Shown here: positions 25,404 through 33,169 of the stretch, in pieces
How the letters are laid out: each line of letters starts with the position of its first letter
Position numbering within the stretch: the first letter of the stretch is position 1
Source: an uncultured Sulfitobacter sp.
GTDB lineage: Bacteria > Pseudomonadota > Alphaproteobacteria > Rhodobacterales > Rhodobacteraceae
Direction of reading: 5' to 3'
DNA: 64,000 bases
Assembly (NCBI RefSeq): GCF_947497275.1
Contig: NZ_CANMFS010000001.1
Coordinates: 186,001 to 250,000, forward strand
Program-made: the position numbers and the translations under genes
Notes under the pieces: generated by a model
What the model was told of the DNA's origin: nothing
What the model saw: only the letters and a program-made list of their open reading frames with translations
The model's database searches: none

Positions 25404-26690
25404 TGGGCCCGTCCCGCGCGACCGGTCGCGCAGCGGATAGGACAGGTCAGATGATACCGTGTCATGCATCATGGTATGGCTATCTGCGAAGGATCTTTAA
25501 GGCAGGTCTCTTTCGGACCATCCTGCAGTAGCGTCCTGTTCGCAGAGACGCGAATGCAGTCAACCGTGGTCCAAGTGATCATACATTTCCGGATGACAAT
25601 CCAGGGTCTCACGCACAGTCTGCGCCGTAGCTCTGCACAAACTGACAAACGCAACCGTCCATAGATGAAGCTGGTGCCGTAATGAGTAATGCGAGGGCAG
25701 ACTGATACGCATATCCCGCCGTTACTGTCCATAACACCGATGCCCCCGTCATATTGTGCGAAAGCTTGCTACCACCGCAATCTTGTCCCGCAGAGCGAAA
25801 CCACTATCGAAGCGCGGTTCAGAGGGGAGAGGCCGGGAATCGGGGCGAAAGGCAAGATCCGTCGCGGACCAGCTTTGCAAAGCGGACCGGTCCGGCCGCC
25901 TCGATGAACTTTAAGACTTCGCCGAAAATGAGATCTCCCCTAAGGCCAATTGCGCGCGCTTTCTCCTGCGTAACGTATTTCGTCTAGGTCGCCAATCGTA
26001 CCTCGGGGCGAGCGGGATGAAACAGCCGACATGGGTACAGAGACTAGCTGCTGACGATCCATGCGCCGTCGTACTGGATCACGTCGCTCGCCTGGACCGG
26101 CAACAGGACCGCGGCTGCTGCGTATCGGCGCGCTTGTCCTGCTGCCCCGCAATTTCCAGATCAAGTGCCTGCGGCTTCTGGCGGGTAGGCAGCAGGTCGA
26201 ACTGATGTTTCGCTGTGAAATATACATCGGGCAACTGCATGGGGCGAACTGCTGACCCTAAATTAAGTGCCGACCAGCCGCAATTTGGTCGCAGATGAAC
26301 TTGCCCCAATTGCCGTGCACTTCCATGACAGAACAGCCGATCAGCATCATTGTGAGGTCATCGCCGGTCCGATGCCTGCAAGCTGCTGGGCGACGATCCG
26401 ATTATCGTGCCTGCGCTTAAAGATCCGGTGTGAAGAAGCTTCGATGCCCTATGCGCGCGGCTTGGTGTACGGTCTGTGCTGACTGCGGAAGCCGACGATA
26501 TGGTTATGATCCGTCTGCTCGCGCGAAGATATTCGGCTGGCGGCCATGCCGTCTCCACCTAACCTAAATTTCCCATCCGCTTGTGCTCGAGCTTTTCGCG
26601 CCGCGACAGCGATAGCGGCCACAAACGCGTTTGACGCCGGACCATCTGCGGCCCGGCGTGGATTTAGGGCATGGCACGAAAGCTACCGCG
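25404..26690. other. 1.29-kb region without an intact gene, probably decayed
   Basis: Begins with the palindrome GCGCGACCGGTCGCGC (25416-25431) and a second stem ATACCGTG / CATGGTAT (25454-25477). After that no frame is open over a plausible gene length with a start site. On the minus strand short stretches read like protein in shifting frames: SVMEVHGNWGKFICDQIAA (near 26335-26280), DVYFTAKHQFDLLPTRQKP (26230-26170), ASDVIQYDGAWIVSS ending in a stop (26095-26045), and ARAIGLRGDLIFGEVLKFI (25965-25910). These suggest one or more dead genes, but I cannot name a family. Confidence 0.45.
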
Positions 26691-28511
26691 TCAGTCCTCC
26701 ATCGCTTCCAGTTCGTCGATGAAACCGGAGATCATCGCGAGGCCCTTGTCCCAGAATGCCGGATCAGACGCATCGAGACCAAAGGGAGCCAGCAGTTCCT
26801 TGTGGTGTTTCGATCCGCCTGCCTTGAGCATGTCGAAGTATTTGTCCTCGAACCCTGGCTTGCCTTCTTCATAGACGGCGTAAAGCGCGTTCACGAGACC
26901 ATCGCCGAAGGCATAGGCGTAGACGTAGAACGGGGAGTGGACGAAGTGGGGGATGTACGCCCAAAACGTCTCGTACCCTTCCATAAATTCGAATTCCGGC
27001 CCAAGGCTTTCGGCCTGCACGGACATCCACAGCGCGTTGATGTCATCCGGCGTCAATTCCCCGCTGCGGCGCGCGGCATGCAGCTTGCATTCGAAATCGT
27101 AAAAGGCGATCTGCCGGACAACGGTATTGATCATGTCCTCAACCTTGCCCGCCAGCAACACCTTGCGTTCATTTTGCGTCCTTGCGCCCTCAAGCATCTT
27201 GCGAAAGGTCAGCATCTCACCGAACACACTTGCGGTTTCGGCCAGCGTCAGCGGGGTGGAAGACAGCATTTCGCCTTGATTTGCCGCCAGCACCTGATGG
27301 ACGCCGTGCCCCAATTCATGCGCTAGGGTCATGACGTCACGGGGTTTTCCAAGATAGTTGAGCATCACATACGGATGCACATTGGTGACCGTGGGATGAG
27401 CGAAAGCGCCGGGCGCCTTGCCGGGCTTTACACCTGCGTCGATCCAGCCGTCGCGAAAGAACGGCGTGGCCAATTCACCCATGCGCGGATCAAACGCGGT
27501 ATACGCTTCCATCACGGTCTTTTCGGCGGTTGGCCAGTCGACGGTTTTGGGGTCTTCCATGGGCAGTGGCGCGTTGCGGTCCCAAACCTGCATCTTGTCG
27601 ACACCCAGCCACTTGCGCTTGAGCGCGTAGTAGCGGTGCGACAGCTTGGGATAAGCTCTGACGACCGCATTACGCAGCGCCTCGACCACTTCGGGTTCGA
27701 CGTCGTTGGACAGGTGCCGACCGGTCTGGGCCGTCTCCATGCCGCGCCACCGGTCCAGAACTTCTTTCTCTTTGGTCTGTGTATTGTGGACCCGTGCGAA
27801 CGTCTTGACGTTGTTTTGGAAAACCGTCGCAAGCTCGCGTGCCCCGGCTTCGCGTTTGGCGCGGTCGGGGTCCGTCAACAGGTTCAACGTCCCCTCGATG
27901 CCGAGCACCTCGCCGTCCACATTGAATTCCAGACCGGCAATAGTTTCGTCGAACAGCCGCTCCCACGCATCCCCGACCACGCCCAGATCGTGAAGAAATT
28001 TCTCCATCTCGTCGCTAAGTTGATACGGCTTCATCGCGCGGATGCGGTCGAACACAGGTTTATACCGTGCAAGATCGGCATTTCGGGATAGCAACTTGTC
28101 AAGATGATCATCCGCAAGGCGATTCAGTTCCAGCGTGAAAAATACCAGCGGCGTCGTGAAATTCGTAATCTTTTCCTGCATGTCCGACATGAACTTCGTG
28201 CGGCCGGCATCGGTGGTCAGTTGGTAATAGCGCAGGCCGGCGAACGACATGATCCGTCCGGCGACCTGGTTGATTTTTTCGTTGCGCAACACGCAATTCA
28301 AAAACTCCGCGGCATTCAGATCCGCCAGTTTGCCCTCGTAATCGGCGGCGAAACTGGCACAGGCCTCTTCAAGCCAATCAAGATCGCGCTTCAGCTCGGC
28401 GGCGTTTTCGCCCGTATAAAGATCGTCGAGATTCCATTCCGGTAGATCGCCGAAGGGCGTGTCCACGCCACTGGCATTGGCATCGCGGACGGCGAAGGGA
28501 AGCTTGATCAT
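26691..28511 (-). CDS. pepF: M3 family oligoendopeptidase F
   Basis: 606-residue zinc metallopeptidase that cleaves short peptides in the cytoplasm. The catalytic motif HELGHGVHQ (zinc ligands His, His) lies near residue 395, followed 25-30 residues later by the third ligand in ETASVFGEM. Length and the N-terminal helical domain (WNLDDLYTGENAAELKRDLD) fit the M3B/PepF group. ATG 28511 opens MIKLPFAVRDANASG. Upstream on the same strand is the ligase gene, 78 bases away. Confidence 0.93.
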   Translation of the reverse strand: MIKLPFAVRDANASGVDTPFGDLPEWNLDDLYTGENAAELKRDLDWLEEACASFAADYEGKLADLNAAEFLNCVLRNEKINQVAGRIMSFAGLRYYQLTTDAGRTKFMSDMQEKITNFTTPLVFFTLELNRLADDHLDKLLSRNADLARYKPVFDRIRAMKPYQLSDEMEKFLHDLGVVGDAWERLFDETIAGLEFNVDGEVLGIEGTLNLLTDPDRAKREAGARELATVFQNNVKTFARVHNTQTKEKEVLDRWRGMETAQTGRHLSNDVEPEVVEALRNAVVRAYPKLSHRYYALKRKWLGVDKMQVWDRNAPLPMEDPKTVDWPTAEKTVMEAYTAFDPRMGELATPFFRDGWIDAGVKPGKAPGAFAHPTVTNVHPYVMLNYLGKPRDVMTLAHELGHGVHQVLAANQGEMLSSTPLTLAETASVFGEMLTFRKMLEGARTQNERKVLLAGKVEDMINTVVRQIAFYDFECKLHAARRSGELTPDDINALWMSVQAESLGPEFEFMEGYETFWAYIPHFVHSPFYVYAYAFGDGLVNALYAVYEEGKPGFEDKYFDMLKAGGSKHHKELLAPFGLDASDPAFWDKGLAMISGFIDELEAMED

Positions 28512-28589
28512 GGTCTATCCTTTGGGGTCTTTTCAAGTGTTCCGGTATAGGTAAGCGCGTGTGCCACGCGCGGCAAGGTGCGATACCTG

Positions 28590-30188
28590 CTATCCGTAAA
28601 TCCGCAGCATCTCGTTGAGATCCTCAAGCGTGTTGGCTTCTTCAAGGGGTTTGTCGTGCCGCCAACGGAGCATGCGCGGGAATCGCAGCGCGACGCCCGA
28701 TTTATGACGCGGGCTGGCTTGTATTCCCTCAAAGGCGATTTCGAAGACGTGATGCGGTTTGACTTGGCGTACCGGCCCGAAACGCTGAAGTGTGTTCTTG
28801 CGGACCCACGCCGTAATCTTGCGGAACTCAGCGTCGGTCAGACCGGAATAGGCTTTTGTGAAAGGAACCAGATCAGGGCCGTCACGCACCGCAAAGGTGA
28901 AATCGGTAAACAGGTTCGCCCGTCGTCCCGACCCCGACTGCGCATAGATCATGACAGCGTCGATGGTCAGTGGCGCCAGCTTCCATTTCCACCAGTCACC
29001 CTTCTTGCGCCCCGCCAGATACGGGCTGTCCGCACGTTTGAGCATCAAACCTTCCGCTTGCGCGTCGCGTGCGCCGTCGCGAAAGCTATGCAAATCATCC
29101 CATCCGTTAAAGTCCAGCTGCGGAGAAAGCCGTATCGGCGCATCCGGTGGCAAATCTGCACAGGCTTTTTCCAGCAAAGCGCGTCGTTCCTTGAACGGCG
29201 CTTGCCGGATGTCTTCGCCTTCCCACTCCAACAGATCATAGGCGTGCAGAAGCACCGGCGCGTCCTTCAACAGCTTTTTCGGTACAGTCTTGCGCCCGAT
29301 GCGCGCCTGTAGCTTGTTGAAACTGTCCGGCGCATCGGCACCATCTTGCCAGACCAGCAATTCGCCGTCGAGCACGGTGCCGTTAGGCAGGAAATCAACC
29401 GCGCGGGCAAGCTCGGGAAACCGGTCCGTCATCAATTCTTCGCCACGCGACCAGACAAAATGCGCGCCGTCCCGCACGATCAACTGGCCGCGGATTCCGT
29501 CCCATTTCCACTCCGCGCGCCAGTCCGCCGGTGCCTTCAGATGCTCGGGGCCGTTCTCCAGGGCGTAGGCCAGGTAGAATGGATAAGGCCGCGAGGCGTC
29601 CGCGCTTGCATCCTCTGCCTCGATCAAGGCGTGCCAAGTTGTATCGTCGGGGTGCCAGTTGCCCATCAGACGGTGCGCCATCTCCGCTTCGTCCCGGTCT
29701 GTGGCGCGGGCAAGGGCACGGGTCATCAGTTTCTGGCTTACACCGACACGCATACCGCCAGTGATCAGCTTGTTGAAAATGAACCGCTCGGTCCCGCCAA
29801 GCCGCGCCCATGCATCCAGTACAAACGCTTTCTTGGCTTCGTCATCCGCCTTATAAACCTCTCGCAAGTTATTGATCCATTGCGAGATTGATCGGTTATC
29901 GCGCGTCTCGTTCGGCGGCAGGACCAGCGCGATCGTCTCGGCAAGATCGCCGACGATGGGATAGCATTCCTCGAACAGCCACAGCGGGATACCCGCAACC
30001 TCGGCACCCCATTCCCGCAGACGCGTCGTCGTCACGGCGCGCTTGGGCCTGCGGCCGGAGAATAATGCGATGGTCCACAACTTGTCGATATCGTCGGCCG
30101 CGTTGAAGTACGCGGTCAGGGCGTTCACCTTGACCGTAGTCTTGGTGCTTTGATCGATGGTGCTGAACAGGCTGGCGAATTGTTTCAT
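28590..30188 (-). CDS. ATP-dependent DNA ligase (exonuclease-associated type)
   Basis: 532 residues. Seals nicks using ATP; the nucleotidyl-lysine motif is K228-W-D-G. An N-terminal ligase domain (1-190) precedes the adenylation domain, with motif III VLDGELLVW, motif IV EGLMLKRADSPY and motif V GDWWKWKLAP, and the OB fold ends near residue 510. The gene overlaps the exonuclease gene by 4 bases (start ATG in its stop), a pairing seen in many bacteria, often with an Lhr-type helicase and a PdeM-like phosphoesterase, neither of which is in this window. Presumed role is repair, not replication. Confidence 0.93.
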   Translation of the reverse strand: MKQFASLFSTIDQSTKTTVKVNALTAYFNAADDIDKLWTIALFSGRRPKRAVTTTRLREWGAEVAGIPLWLFEECYPIVGDLAETIALVLPPNETRDNRSISQWINNLREVYKADDEAKKAFVLDAWARLGGTERFIFNKLITGGMRVGVSQKLMTRALARATDRDEAEMAHRLMGNWHPDDTTWHALIEAEDASADASRPYPFYLAYALENGPEHLKAPADWRAEWKWDGIRGQLIVRDGAHFVWSRGEELMTDRFPELARAVDFLPNGTVLDGELLVWQDGADAPDSFNKLQARIGRKTVPKKLLKDAPVLLHAYDLLEWEGEDIRQAPFKERRALLEKACADLPPDAPIRLSPQLDFNGWDDLHSFRDGARDAQAEGLMLKRADSPYLAGRKKGDWWKWKLAPLTIDAVMIYAQSGSGRRANLFTDFTFAVRDGPDLVPFTKAYSGLTDAEFRKITAWVRKNTLQRFGPVRQVKPHHVFEIAFEGIQASPRHKSGVALRFPRMLRWRHDKPLEEANTLEDLNEMLRIYG

Positions 30189-31210
30189 GCGGCGTTGTCC
30201 CGCTCGTCGGACGCCTCCAGGCTTTCACCTTCGAACTGCGTCGGGACCACCTGTGCATTCCATCCGTTTTCGTTGAGGTATCGCGAGAAGATTTCCGTAT
30301 AACCGTGCGTGACGTATATATTTTCTGCCTTTGTTTCTCTGATGGCCCACAGCAGACCGGCCCAGTCCGCATGATCCGAGATTATGAATCCACGGTCTCC
30401 GGCACGGCGCCTGCGGACACCGCGCATGGCCATCCAACCCGACGCGAACCCGCTTTCCTGTCGTCCGAACTTTTTGGACCATGCGGAGCCGAGCGCGGAT
30501 GGCGGTGCCACGACGATCGCGCCGGGATGTGTCTTTGCTGTTGCGTCCTTGTCCGCAAGGATGGTGTCGGGCAAGGCAAAGCCCTGATCGCGCAATACCG
30601 CATTGGTATTTTCAATGGCCGTATGGCACAGGATGGGACCGATTTCCGGCGCAAGCATCGATAAAAGGCGCTGCGCCTTGCCTAGAGAGTAGGCGCCGAG
30701 GATCGCTGTTTTGCCGTCGGAGGCGCAGGTCCGCCACCAGTCGTTGATCTGCCTCGCGACCGTCTCTTGCGGCTCCCACCGAAAAACCGGAAGGCCGAAT
30801 GTGCTTTCAGTAATGAAGTGATGACAGGGTAGGGGCTCGAACGGGGCGGACAGTCCGTCATCAATGACCTTGTAATCCCCCGAGGCGACCCAGATTTGGC
30901 CAGCGACTTCGACCCTGATCTGCGCCGAACCGGGCACATGCCCCGCCGGATGAAATGACACGACCGCACCGCCAATGGTAAGCCGCTCGCCGTATGCGAT
31001 GCCCTCCGCGTTGATCTCGCCCAATCTGTGGCGCATCACGGGCAGCGCATCGTGCGTGGCAAGGTATCGCCCCATACCTCCGCGCGCGTGGTCGGCGTGA
31101 CCATGCGTGATCAACGCGCGGTCGACGCGTTGCCACGGATCAATGTAGAAATCTCCGGCGGCGCAATAGATGCCTTTCGGCGTGAATGTCAGAACAGGTT
31201 CATGGCGCAT
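30185..31210 (-). CDS. Ligase-associated DNA exonuclease (metallo-beta-lactamase fold)
   Basis: 341 residues. SNM1/artemis-like nuclease: the metal-binding motif H36-G-H38-A-D40-H41 lies early (THGHADHARGG), later metal ligands are the His in FHPAGHVPGS and the Asp in WVASGDYKVID, and a beta-CASP-like segment follows (LGAYSLGKAQRLL, ending ISDHADWAGLL and YVTHGYTEIF). Lies upstream of and coupled to the ATP-dependent ligase, suggesting end trimming followed by sealing. Begins 56 bases from the hydrolase gene on the same strand. Confidence 0.93.
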   Translation of the reverse strand: MRHEPVLTFTPKGIYCAAGDFYIDPWQRVDRALITHGHADHARGGMGRYLATHDALPVMRHRLGEINAEGIAYGERLTIGGAVVSFHPAGHVPGSAQIRVEVAGQIWVASGDYKVIDDGLSAPFEPLPCHHFITESTFGLPVFRWEPQETVARQINDWWRTCASDGKTAILGAYSLGKAQRLLSMLAPEIGPILCHTAIENTNAVLRDQGFALPDTILADKDATAKTHPGAIVVAPPSALGSAWSKKFGRQESGFASGWMAMRGVRRRRAGDRGFIISDHADWAGLLWAIRETKAENIYVTHGYTEIFSRYLNENGWNAQVVPTQFEGESLEASDERDNAA

Positions 31211-31266
31211 TATGCTGATTTAGGGGCGCGCCGGCTGTTTGCCAGCGATGGGCGGCATTATGGCGG

Positions 31267-32214
31267 TCAAACTGTGGTCGTGTTGAGAAACAAGGCGACC
31301 ATCTCGTCAAAGATCGGATCACGAATGGCAGGCAAGTCCATCAGAACCTCGTGCTCGCCACCGTCGATCACCCTGATCTGCCCACCTTTCCAGTTTTCCA
31401 TCCGGTTGTGGATGCGCGGCACATCGACGATACGCTCGTTGCTGCCGACAAACGTGATACTGGGCAGACTGGGCGCCGCGCGGCTTGCCAGATGCTTTGT
31501 TTCGGCCAAGGCCTCGCGCAGCCAGACATAGCTGGGACCACCGAGTTGTAGGTCGGGATGGGCGATGATCTGATCGCGCATCATATCATACATTTCGGGA
31601 TCGGTCGTAAGCAGGTTGTTGTCGAAGGGTTCCGTCAGGACATAGGGTTCGCGCTTGGTGCCGAAGGGTAGCAGATGCCCCTTGTGAATCCTTGGCATCA
31701 GGGTGCTGAGAATTTGCGCAGGTACGCGCATGTGGGGACTCATGTAGATGCCCCACATCGGCCCTGTAAACGCTGCCGCCTGCACGGCGAGACCTTCCAT
31801 GACTGCCCGCAGGCCGATACATCCGCCCATCGAATGCGCAACAAGGAAGAAGGGCCGCGGGAGGTTCAGTTGCCGCGCCGCGCGCATCATGGATGCCACG
31901 TCCTTTTGATAATCGGAGAAAGCGTCGACATGACCGGTCAGCGGGTCATCGAACAGACGGTCAGACAGGCCCTGGCCACGCCAGTCGATCGCAAGAGTGC
32001 CGAACCCGCGTGCGGCGAATTCCGACGCTGCGAGCCCGTATTTCTCGATGTATTCGGTCCGACCGGGAAAAAGCAGAACAGTGCCCCGCGCGTCCGGCAC
32101 CCTCCATAGCCCGAGCCGCAACCGTCTTGCGTCCGATGTGTCGGTCCAAAAAGCCTCCCCATTCGGCGGTCCGGGATGTACGTCGCTATATAAAGGAGCT
32201 GGCGCGAGGGTCAT
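31267..32214 (-). CDS. Alpha/beta hydrolase (lysophospholipase-like)
   Basis: 315 residues, serine hydrolase family 33 type. The nucleophile elbow is AHSMGG (about residues 126-131), the oxyanion strand VLLFPGRTEYIEKYG is near residue 45, DWRGQGLSD follows, and the late Asp (IVDVPRIHN) and His (GGEHEVLMD) complete the triad. Similar to monoacylglycerol lipase or PldB proteins. The substrate is unknown. Followed by the SCP2 gene upstream, which hints at a lipid-related function. Confidence 0.9.
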   Translation of the reverse strand: MTLAPAPLYSDVHPGPPNGEAFWTDTSDARRLRLGLWRVPDARGTVLLFPGRTEYIEKYGLAASEFAARGFGTLAIDWRGQGLSDRLFDDPLTGHVDAFSDYQKDVASMMRAARQLNLPRPFFLVAHSMGGCIGLRAVMEGLAVQAAAFTGPMWGIYMSPHMRVPAQILSTLMPRIHKGHLLPFGTKREPYVLTEPFDNNLLTTDPEMYDMMRDQIIAHPDLQLGGPSYVWLREALAETKHLASRAAPSLPSITFVGSNERIVDVPRIHNRMENWKGGQIRVIDGGEHEVLMDLPAIRDPIFDEMVALFLNTTTV

Positions 32215-32226
32215 TTCGGTCCGGTA

Positions 32227-32517
32227 TCAGGCAAGCGCCGCGGCAAGCTTCATCGCGAGGCCCATATCGCCGTCTACCTTGAGTTGGCCGGACATGAACG
32301 CGGCCGTCGCGTTGGTGCTGCCATCCATGATGCCCTGAAATGTTTCCGCGTCGGCAGAAAGGGTTACATCGGCTTCTTCATTTGCGGCACGCGCGCCTGC
32401 ATCGTCAATCATCACGGCACCTTCGCCTTCAATGTCAAACTTTGCAGTGCCGCCAATGCTTTCGCCAGCCATCTTTTCGTTCAGCACGACGACAGCTTCG
32501 TCTACAATATCGCTCAT
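32227..32517 (-). CDS. SCP2 sterol-binding domain protein
   Basis: 96 residues from ATG 32517 (AAGGGCTGA upstream). The entire protein is one SCP2 lipid-transfer domain: GTAKFDIEGEGAVMIDDAG strand pair, then the conserved NEEADVTLSADAETFQGIM and the helix GQLKVDGDMGLAMKLAAAL. Binds hydrophobic molecules such as fatty acids or their CoA esters; the physiological ligand is unknown. It lies 12 bases before the hydrolase gene, so both are likely one transcript. Divergent from the TPR gene. Confidence 0.93.
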   Translation of the reverse strand: MSDIVDEAVVVLNEKMAGESIGGTAKFDIEGEGAVMIDDAGARAANEEADVTLSADAETFQGIMDGSTNATAAFMSGQLKVDGDMGLAMKLAAALA

Positions 32518-32593
32518 CTTCAGCCCTTTTTTTGGCAAATGGTGACAGACCTCTCTGGAAATCGGGCGTCCACCTGTTACATTCAGTCTTGTT

Positions 32594-33151
32594 ATGCGTA
32601 TAGACCCCGTCAACCTCAAACATACCGTCGCGGCACTTGGTGCGGCTTTGTTGCTCTGCGGTCCCGCAGGCGCGCAGGAAGGCACGTCAGACCTGTTGGA
32701 AAACCTGCGGACAGCGTCGCCTGAACAGTCCCGGGCGGCTGAACGGGATCTGGAGCGCGCTTGGTCGAAATCGGGCTCTGCCGCGATGGATCTGTTGTTG
32801 CGTCGGGGACGGGCCGCGATGGCGAAGGGCGATTTTGATCTGGCAATCGACCACTTCACAGCGTTGACCGATCACGCACCCGGCTTTGCCGAAGGCTTTC
32901 ACGCCCGCGCCACCGCATATTTCCGCGCCGAGTTGTACGGTCCCGCGGTAGATGATCTTGAAACCGCGCTGTCGCTCAATCCCGATAATTTCAACGCGAT
33001 TTTCGGTCTTGGCACTCTGTTCGAAGAGTTCGGCAGAACACGACGTGCGGCGGACTTGTACCGTCGCGTTCTGGCGTTGCACCCGCACCACGAAAATGCA
33101 ACCAAGGCGCTCGAAAGCCTCAGGCGCGACGGGATCGGGCGGACGCTCTGA
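32594..33151 (+). CDS. Secreted tetratricopeptide-repeat protein
   Basis: 185 residues. A signal peptide ends near residue 27 (ALLLCGPAGAQE). Two to three TPR units follow: AMDLLLRRGRAAMAKGDFDLAIDHFTALTDHAP, GFAEGFHARATAYFRAELYGPAVDDLETALSLNP in part, and NAIFGLGTLFEEFGRTRRAADLYRRVLALHP. A periplasmic scaffold; its partners are unknown. 19 bases upstream of the helicase gene and possibly in the same transcript. Confidence 0.85.
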   Translation: MRIDPVNLKHTVAALGAALLLCGPAGAQEGTSDLLENLRTASPEQSRAAERDLERAWSKSGSAAMDLLLRRGRAAMAKGDFDLAIDHFTALTDHAPGFAEGFHARATAYFRAELYGPAVDDLETALSLNPDNFNAIFGLGTLFEEFGRTRRAADLYRRVLALHPHHENATKALESLRRDGIGRTL

Positions 33152-33169
33152 TCCGGGAAGGATGTTGCG

